In this document: positions 58,045 through 64,000 of the stretch, in pieces | How the letters are laid out: each line of letters starts with the position of its first letter | How positions within the stretch are numbered: position 1 is the first letter of the stretch | Source: Fibrobacterota bacterium | Lineage (GTDB): Bacteria; Fibrobacterota; Chitinivibrionia; Chitinivibrionales; FEN-1185 | Direction: 5' to 3' | Assembly (NCBI GenBank): GCA_003165595.1 | Contig: PLWQ01000012.1 | Location: 122,013 to 186,012 of the forward strand | Length of the DNA stretch: 64,000 bases | The notes under the pieces: model-generated | Databases searched by the model: none | What the model saw: the letters and a program-made list of their open reading frames with translations, nothing else | Told to the model about the DNA's origin: nothing | Program-made: the position numbers and the translations under genes

Positions 58045-60858
58045 ATGCGAAACCGGATTCGTGCCTCGTATTTCATCGCTATCCTCTTACTGTCGTCGGC
58101 GGTGTGCCTTGCCGAGACCTATGTCCCCGAATCAAGCAACCGCGTCAAAATCAATTTCGGTGCAACCCCGTGGAAATTCATGCGCTCGGACCCGACCAAC
58201 GCCCAGACCGTCGCATTCAACGACGCCGCGTGGAGAAACGTTGGCATTCCTCACACCTGGAACGACACCGACACCTACGAAAACCAGAATAGCGGCGGCG
58301 GCGACGGGTCGATGTACGAAGGCACGTGCTGGTACAGGAAGCACTTCACTTTAGATAATTCCTATGCGAACAGGAAGGTATTCGTCGAATTCGAGGGCGT
58401 GCATGTGGGCTGCCAGGTGTACTGCAACGGCACATTTATTCCCGGAAACAGCGCCTATAATCCCCAGGCCACCCATGTGCTTGGATTTATCGGTTTCATC
58501 GTGGATCTCACCGGTTATAACCTGAACTTCGGCGGGGCCGACAATGTCCTTGCCGTTCGGGTGGGCCAGGGCGGGTTCCTTACCTGGCCGGGCTTCTCTC
58601 TGGTATTCCGGTTCGGCTCAGCCGATCAGGGCATTTACAGGCCGGTGTGGATGCACATCACCGACAAGGTCCATGTGCCAGCCAATATCTATTCGGTCGT
58701 CAACGAATGGGGGACGTATGCGGCTACACTTTCGACAAGCGGCACCTCGGCCACGGTGAGGATCCTCACCAACGTCATGAACGAAAGCTCCGCAAGCCAG
58801 GCCGTTTCTCTCACGACGAAAGTGGTCGATCCGTCAAACAACAACGTGGTCCTGTCGATGGACCAGACGCAGACCGTCGCCGCGGGCTCGAACTTCGTTT
58901 TCGACCAGAAGGGCGACGCGTCGCCGGTGCAACTGTGGTATCCCAACAACAGCACGTTCGGATCACCTCATATGTATAAGGTGTATCACATCGTGAAAGT
59001 CGGCGCAACCACGCTTGACGTTTTTGAAACCCCCCTGGGCATCCGGACCATCACCTGGGACCAGAACTTCCCCTATATCAACGGCCACAAGCACCTTCTC
59101 TGGGGCGCTTCCGGCAGATACGATTACCCGGCTCTCGGCTCCGCGATACCCACCGAACAGGTGTGGCGCGACATCAAGCTGACAGCGGGTTGCGGCGGCA
59201 ACCTGTGGCGGCCGGGACATTCCGCGGAAGGACCTGTTTTTGTCCAGGCGTGCGACGCGTATGGCGTGATGGTGATCCAGCCGAGCGGCGACGGTGAAAA
59301 CAACTGGGCCACGGACATGCTGGCCGGCAACGCCAGTGCCGCGTATCAGGAGGGACTAAAAAAGGAGATACACCGTGACATGGTGATTCGAGACAGGAAC
59401 AATCCCTCGATCCTTGCATGGGAGGCGGCCAACGGCGCCTGTGATCCCACCCTGTGCGACCAGCTGCGAGCCATCAGCAACACGTGGGACTCACTTGCCC
59501 CCCGCAAACAAGCGGTGCGCGGGGCCCCATGGTCCCCGCTCGACCTTGCCTCGTGCACCCTTACCGGATGCGAAATAGGGGTAAAGAACAGCGAGCCGCA
59601 GTGCCCGGCCTGGGGCGCCGAGGCATGGGGACGTCCGTCGGAGCGGGCAGCCTACGATTTCGAGATCGATCATGCTGCGGAATTCCTTCAGAACTGGCGA
59701 AAGAGCATTCAGGCGAATTGTTTCGGGCTGTGCCAATGGTATCTGGCCGAAGAGCCGGGAGAAGACCGGGCCTTTCTGGACGGCAGATCGCCTTCGCGCT
59801 CATTCGGTTCCTCCATGCTGGATTTCAGCCGGATCCCGAAATTCCTGTACTATGCCTACAAAGCCTGCTGGAGGCCGTATTCGCTTGAGCCGGTTGTCGC
59901 GTTGTCCCACCACTGGAACCGCTCCGGCGCGGTGCGGGAGTATGCGTTCAGCAACTGTCCGAGCGTCAAACTGCTTGTCAACGGGGTAAGCCAGGGAACA
60001 AAAACACCCAATCCGTGGACCGGTACCGGCGACGGCAATGATGCCGCCACTACGCAGCTTCCTTTCGAATGCTACTGGGACGTCACCTGGGCGGCAGGAA
60101 CGGTCACGGCCCAGGGTTTGGACGCAAACGGCACCGTGGTATGCTCCGACCAAAAAGTGACTGCCGGCAATCCCGACCATATCGTGCTGACAGTTGAACC
60201 ACCTCTTGTCAAGCCCAGCGGCGAGACATTCAGAATCACCGCCAACGGGTCAGATGCGGCGTTCATTTTGGCGACCGTGGTGGATGCAAACGGGAACTGG
60301 TGCCCAACCGACAGCCACAACATCACTTTCAGCGTTTCCGGCGCCGCAGGCAGCTATCGCGGCGGATCGGACCAGTTCGTTACCACGGGAAAGCCGCTCT
60401 ACTATCACTCACCCATGGATCCGGAACTTGCGGCTGAGGGCGGCAAGTGCAAGGTGGCGGTGCGTTCAACATTTGCTTCCGGCACCGTGAGCGTTACAGC
60501 TGCATCTACCGGACTCGGGTCGGGCACCGCCTCGTTTACCGTGTATCCCTACAGCGACACCGGAGCAACGGTTGTGCCGCTGCGCTCTGTTGCGCCCTTG
60601 TCAATGTCGAAGCTCGATATCGCCCTGGTCGGCGGCACCGTAAAATATCATGTGGCCGCCCCGGCATTCGTGAGCGTGGATATTCTTGACGCAAGCGGAA
60701 GGATCGTGTGCCGTGTTCCAAACGCGCTGCAATCCGGCGGATGGCATGCGATTCCCTTTTCGGCAGCCGGCATCACCAGAAGTAATGGCGTCTATATCGT
60801 TCGCTGCATTGTTAATGGCCAGGACAAATTTGCAAAGCGGATCATGTTGATGCGATAA
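58045..60858 (+). CDS. Exported GH2-family glycoside hydrolase (paralogue 2) with sorting domain
   Basis: 937 residues from ATG 58045 (MRNRIRASYF), AGGAGA 8 bp upstream; signal peptide ~1-24 ending CLAETY. The layout is the same as the protein at 11864: jelly-roll with PWKFMRSDP, VGIPHTWNDTDTY, WYRKHFTLDN and IYRPVWMHITDKVHVP, then Ig-like domain and TIM barrel from INGHKHLLWGASGRYDYPAL. The acid/base motif region reads NNPSILAWEAANG, lacking the usual Glu after Asn; the nucleophile candidate is the Glu in WGAEAWGRP. Later ALSHHWNRSG opens a DUF4982-like Ig domain, followed by another Ig domain and a sorting-like end (DILDASGRIVCRV ... GVYIVRC). Followed after 192 bp by a third paralogue. Confidence 0.8.
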   Translation: MRNRIRASYFIAILLLSSAVCLAETYVPESSNRVKINFGATPWKFMRSDPTNAQTVAFNDAAWRNVGIPHTWNDTDTYENQNSGGGDGSMYEGTCWYRKHFTLDNSYANRKVFVEFEGVHVGCQVYCNGTFIPGNSAYNPQATHVLGFIGFIVDLTGYNLNFGGADNVLAVRVGQGGFLTWPGFSLVFRFGSADQGIYRPVWMHITDKVHVPANIYSVVNEWGTYAATLSTSGTSATVRILTNVMNESSASQAVSLTTKVVDPSNNNVVLSMDQTQTVAAGSNFVFDQKGDASPVQLWYPNNSTFGSPHMYKVYHIVKVGATTLDVFETPLGIRTITWDQNFPYINGHKHLLWGASGRYDYPALGSAIPTEQVWRDIKLTAGCGGNLWRPGHSAEGPVFVQACDAYGVMVIQPSGDGENNWATDMLAGNASAAYQEGLKKEIHRDMVIRDRNNPSILAWEAANGACDPTLCDQLRAISNTWDSLAPRKQAVRGAPWSPLDLASCTLTGCEIGVKNSEPQCPAWGAEAWGRPSERAAYDFEIDHAAEFLQNWRKSIQANCFGLCQWYLAEEPGEDRAFLDGRSPSRSFGSSMLDFSRIPKFLYYAYKACWRPYSLEPVVALSHHWNRSGAVREYAFSNCPSVKLLVNGVSQGTKTPNPWTGTGDGNDAATTQLPFECYWDVTWAAGTVTAQGLDANGTVVCSDQKVTAGNPDHIVLTVEPPLVKPSGETFRITANGSDAAFILATVVDANGNWCPTDSHNITFSVSGAAGSYRGGSDQFVTTGKPLYYHSPMDPELAAEGGKCKVAVRSTFASGTVSVTAASTGLGSGTASFTVYPYSDTGATVVPLRSVAPLSMSKLDIALVGGTVKYHVAAPAFVSVDILDASGRIVCRVPNALQSGGWHAIPFSAAGITRSNGVYIVRCIVNGQDKFAKRIMLMR

Positions 60859-60879
60859 CCAGGCAGGACATCACCCCGT

Positions 60880-60902
60880 CCCGCCTCTTGGCGGGCACTT
60901 TT
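60880..60902 (+). terminator. Hairpin after GH2 paralogue 2
   Basis: CCCGCC-TCTT-GGCGGG (60880-60895) followed by CACTTTT, 21 bp after the stop at 60858. The T-run is short, so termination may be partial, allowing read-through into the next GH2 gene at 61051. Confidence 0.5.
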
Positions 60903-61050
60903 CGGCCCTTCCTGTTGGGCGGGTGCTCCCTCTCCCACAGGGCGAGGGGAATTTGCAGCACAGCATTCCCGGGGGTGAGGGCGGAACGGAACACCCTCGG
61001 CAGTCTTTAGTGCGCAGCACGCTGGATTTACAATCAGCAAAGGGAGAATC

Positions 61051-63834
61051 ATGCGTTTCAAAACCGTACGTGGATCACTCCTCGTCATCCTGACCGTTTC
61101 TTCCGCAGCCTGTCTCGCCGAAACCTACACTGGCGAGTCAAGTGAACGAGTCAATATCAATCTCGGGGAAACTCCCTGGAAGTTTATTAAGTCGGACCCG
61201 GTAAACGCCCAGGGCACTGCGTTTAATGACGCGGCATGGATTTCGGTGGGCATCCCGCATACATGGAACGATACCAACACATTCCTGAACATGGGTTCAG
61301 GCGGGAACGCGGGCGCGCTCCAGGGAGTCACCGGTTGGTACCGCAAACATTTCACCCTGGACAACGGCTATTCGGGAAAGAAGATATTTGTCGAGTTCGA
61401 AGGCGCTCACATCGGCGCACAGGTGTATGTCAACGGAACATTCATTCCCGGCAACAGCGCGGTGAACCCGCAGGCCACGCATGTGATCGGGTTCCTGCCC
61501 TTCGTGGTTGACATTACCCCCTATGTGAAGATCGACGGGAGCGATAATGTCATGGCCGTCCGGGTGTCCACCGGCTCGGGCTGGTTCACCTATCCGAGTT
61601 TTTCAAATGATTTCCGGTTCGGCCAGGGCGACGGCGGACTGTTTAGGCCCGTGTGGATGCATGTAACCGGCAAAGTGCACATTCCGATCAACGTGTTCTC
61701 TGTCGTCAATAACTGGGGCACCTGCGTGGCAACGCTCTCTGCGTCGGACGCGTCGGCCACGGTGCGAATTCTCACGAATGTGCAGAACGAAAGCGACGCC
61801 GCGGTCACCGTTTCCCTCACCACAAAGGTAGTGGACTCGGCCGGCACCGTTGTATTGACCACCGACGATTCCCATGCCGTGAGCGCCGGCGCATGTTACG
61901 TGTTCGACCAGACGGGTGCGGTAAACCAGCCGCATCTGTGGTATCCAAATGCGAGCATTTACGGCAAACCTTACATGTACAAGGTGTATCACATTGTAAA
62001 GGTGGGCGGGGCAACGGTGGACGTTTTCACCAGCCCACTGGGCATCCGGACCCTTACGTGGGACAACGATTTTCCCATTTTCAACGGCCACCCGCACTAT
62101 TTGTGGGGCGCGGCCGGACGGTACGACTACCCGGCGCTGGGAACCGCAGTTCCCGCGGAACAGCAATGGCGTGACGCGAAAACCCTCACCGAATGTGGCG
62201 GGAGATTATGGCGGCCCGGACATTCCACCTGCTCGCACGAATTCGTGGAAGCGTGCGACGCGTTCGGCGTCATGATCCTCCAGCCAAGCGGCGACGACGA
62301 AGGCTCGTTCATGACCGCGAACCTGGCGCTCGGCACGCCCCATAACGATTCGCTCAACGAAGCGCTCAAGAGCGAGTGCCATCGCGACATGATCGTGCGG
62401 GACAGGAACAACCCGAGCATCCTGCTCTGGGAATGCGCCAACGCGCCCATCGACCACGCTTTCGACGTGACCCTCAGGGATACGGTTGTCAAATGGGATA
62501 CGCTGATGCCCCGCGCACAGGAAGACCGCGGCAACGATCAATCGGACATGGTGGTGGACCAGGTAATAGCCTGCTCTCTTGACGGATGCGAGGGAGGTCT
62601 CAAGAACATGCAGCCTACCAAGCCCTGCTTTGGGGCCGAAGGGTTTTACACCAAGGGCACGCGGTACGATTACGACAACGAGCTTAATTTTGCCCAGGTG
62701 TACATGCAGAACTGGAAATACGGCAAAAACGTAAAGGCCTTCGGCATGTGCCAGTGGTATATGGCCGAATCACCCGGAGAAGACGGCCCGATCAGGAATT
62801 TCGCCTGCTCCATGATGGACTGGAACAGGATCCCGAAAATGCTTTACAAAATGTACGCGGCGTGCTGGATACCCTATTCGGTACGGCCCGTGGTATATCT
62901 CGCGCATCACTGGAACCGTTCGGGCGCGATCGCAGTGAACGCATTCAGCAACTGTCCCTCGGTACGGGTGCTCATCAACGGGACCAGGCAGGGCACCGAT
63001 CAAATCCCGTATCCGGACACGGGCAGCGGCAACGCGCTTTTTGCGCACCAATGTTCGTGGAACGTGACATGGACCTCGGGAACGCTTACAGCTCAGGGTT
63101 TGGACGCAACCGGAAACGTGGTGTGCATAGACCAGAAAGTGACTGCGGGAAATGCGGACCACATCGCGCTGTCCGTGGCCGCGCCTGTCGTGAATCCGGC
63201 CACCGGGGAGACATTCAAGATAACGGCCAATGCCACCGACGCGGCGTTCATCCTCGCAACGGTGGTTGACGCAAACGGAAACTGGTGTCCTACGGCAAGC
63301 AACAATATTACGTTCAGCCTCACCGGTCCGGGAAACTACCGCGGCGGTGCAGACCAGGCAATCGAGGCTGGCGGCACGAATTATCATTCGCCGGGAGACC
63401 CGGAGCTTTCGGCCGAAGGCGGCATGTGCAAAGTGGCGATCCGGTCGACCTTTACGCCGGGCACCGTGAATGTCACGGCCACCTCGGCTGGTCTGGGCAA
63501 TGGAACCGCGTCATTTACCGTGTATCCCGTGCCGCCCCCGCCATCGGTGTCGGTGGTGTCGCCGGCCGCGTTGAGTGCAAAGCGCGCAGCGACCGAATTC
63601 AGAATCAGGCAGGCCGGCCGGATGGTACAATACTATCTGAGCGGGGCTGCAAAGGTGTCGGTGGACGTGGTTGACGCGAGCGGAAGAATTCTTGTGAAGA
63701 TGCCCGTATCACTGCAAACGCAAGGCTGGCATCGTGTTTTTGGCCCGGCCGGGGCAATTGCAACCGGTGTGTACGTTGTGCGGTGCACTATTGATGGACA
63801 AGAGTTGGTGAAACGGATGGTGATGGCAAGGTAG
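61051..63834 (+). CDS. Exported GH2-family glycoside hydrolase (paralogue 3) with sorting domain
   Basis: 927 residues; AAAGGGAG lies 5 bp before ATG 61051; signal peptide ~1-23 (CLAETYT). The layout is as in paralogues 1 and 2 (PWKFIKSDPVNAQGTAFNDA, WYRKHFTLDNGYSGKK, LFRPVWMHVTGKVHIP, GRYDYPALGTAVP). The acid/base segment reads NNPSILLWECANA, again without the canonical Glu after Asn, and with Ala in its place; Glu after Trp is retained. The nucleophile candidate is the Glu in FGAEGFYTKG. LAHHWNRSG and two Ig-like domains follow, then a sorting-like end (DVVDASGRILVKM ... GVYVVRC). The divergent nucleophile loop suggests a specificity different from the other two. Confidence 0.8.
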   Translation: MRFKTVRGSLLVILTVSSAACLAETYTGESSERVNINLGETPWKFIKSDPVNAQGTAFNDAAWISVGIPHTWNDTNTFLNMGSGGNAGALQGVTGWYRKHFTLDNGYSGKKIFVEFEGAHIGAQVYVNGTFIPGNSAVNPQATHVIGFLPFVVDITPYVKIDGSDNVMAVRVSTGSGWFTYPSFSNDFRFGQGDGGLFRPVWMHVTGKVHIPINVFSVVNNWGTCVATLSASDASATVRILTNVQNESDAAVTVSLTTKVVDSAGTVVLTTDDSHAVSAGACYVFDQTGAVNQPHLWYPNASIYGKPYMYKVYHIVKVGGATVDVFTSPLGIRTLTWDNDFPIFNGHPHYLWGAAGRYDYPALGTAVPAEQQWRDAKTLTECGGRLWRPGHSTCSHEFVEACDAFGVMILQPSGDDEGSFMTANLALGTPHNDSLNEALKSECHRDMIVRDRNNPSILLWECANAPIDHAFDVTLRDTVVKWDTLMPRAQEDRGNDQSDMVVDQVIACSLDGCEGGLKNMQPTKPCFGAEGFYTKGTRYDYDNELNFAQVYMQNWKYGKNVKAFGMCQWYMAESPGEDGPIRNFACSMMDWNRIPKMLYKMYAACWIPYSVRPVVYLAHHWNRSGAIAVNAFSNCPSVRVLINGTRQGTDQIPYPDTGSGNALFAHQCSWNVTWTSGTLTAQGLDATGNVVCIDQKVTAGNADHIALSVAAPVVNPATGETFKITANATDAAFILATVVDANGNWCPTASNNITFSLTGPGNYRGGADQAIEAGGTNYHSPGDPELSAEGGMCKVAIRSTFTPGTVNVTATSAGLGNGTASFTVYPVPPPPSVSVVSPAALSAKRAATEFRIRQAGRMVQYYLSGAAKVSVDVVDASGRILVKMPVSLQTQGWHRVFGPAGAIATGVYVVRCTIDGQELVKRMVMAR

Positions 63835-64000
63835 TTCTATTGACCGATCAGAATTCTTCTGCCGCGCGTTAGGTGGACCGCAGGGAGCGCTGAAGCGCAG
63901 GGCCGCCTGACCGCGGCCGACAGGCCCTAGCGGCAGGCGGCACCGAGGCCGACGGGCCGAGCCCGCAGGGAGACCGACCCCGGTTGTAGAGGCGCACGGC
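63835..64000. other. GC-rich non-coding tail at window end
   Basis: No gene recognised. The last ~110 bases are very GC-rich and internally repetitive (repeated GCAGG, GGCCG and CCGAC units) and resemble spacer DNA after GH2 paralogue 3. The next gene must start outside the window. Confidence 0.4.

Noticed and set aside
1..64000. CRISPR array, tRNA, rRNA, transposase, integrase or phage genes
   Set aside because: No regularly spaced direct repeats, cloverleaf-like sequence or recognisable mobile-element protein was seen on either strand.
1..64000. SusC/SusD pair or type IX secretion machinery
   Set aside because: No TonB-dependent receptor, SusD-like lipoprotein or Por/Gld component was found among the genes; only putative cargo is present here.

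Overview
The window reads as a carbohydrate-degradation region from a free-living or gut Gram-negative bacterium, most likely of the Fibrobacterota (Chitinispirillum/Fibrobacter-like). This placement is an inference. It rests on a TIGR02147-family regulator (a family first described from Fibrobacter paralogues), a large set of exported glycoside hydrolases ending in a C-terminal sorting-like domain, porin-like outer-membrane proteins placed among the hydrolase genes, and the absence of SusC/SusD genes. Coding DNA is moderately GC-rich, and several promoter regions contain sharply AT-rich blocks.

Layout. 1-1.95 kb: the 3' end of an NRAMP-type Mn transporter gene, a tandem-domain universal stress protein, and a small DUF2846-like lipoprotein. 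2.0-14.7 kb (minus strand): a GH2-like enzyme, a GH67-like enzyme, a GH95-like enzyme, then xylulokinase, xylose isomerase and a sugar/H+ symporter, which together suggest degradation of a xylose-containing polymer followed by xylose uptake and catabolism. 15.0-20.7 kb (minus): a GH30 enzyme and a repeat protein that share an unusual N-terminal module, a small predicted barrel protein and an MDR oxidoreductase. 21.1-26.1 kb (minus): a GH95-like enzyme overlapping by 4 bp a multidomain beta-propeller protein. Divergent from these is a regulator with two GntR-type DNA-binding domains and a LacI-type sensor domain, with a perfect palindrome in the shared intergenic region. 28.0-36.4 kb (minus): a five-gene run alternating porin-like proteins with GH30, GH63-like and GH71/99-like enzymes. 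36.6-37.8 kb: remnants of CBM35 and LamG genes. 37.9-40.4 kb: a radical SAM protein and a quinone oxidoreductase. 40.7-48.3 kb (minus): three beta-helix proteins and an apiosidase-like (GH140/DUF4038) enzyme, suggesting pectin-type side-chain degradation. 48.5-49.1 kb: a frameshifted small exported protein. 49.5-52.1 kb (plus): a GH31 enzyme. 52.2-54.7 kb (minus): a TIGR02147 regulator overlapping a DUF2341/LamG protein. 55.5-57.7 kb (minus): two thaumatin-like exported proteins flanked by matching 22-bp palindromes. 58.0-63.8 kb (plus): two tandem GH2 paralogues of the enzyme at 11.9-14.7 kb.

How it works together (inference): the exported enzymes, most with a sorting-type C-terminus, would be displayed on or released from the cell surface. 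Oligosaccharides could cross the outer membrane through the porin-like proteins instead of SusCD complexes, and xylose would then be taken up and phosphorylated by the xyl genes. Control is probably local, through the tandem-GntR/LacI regulator and the TIGR02147 regulator. No tRNA, rRNA, CRISPR array, transposase or phage gene was recognised.
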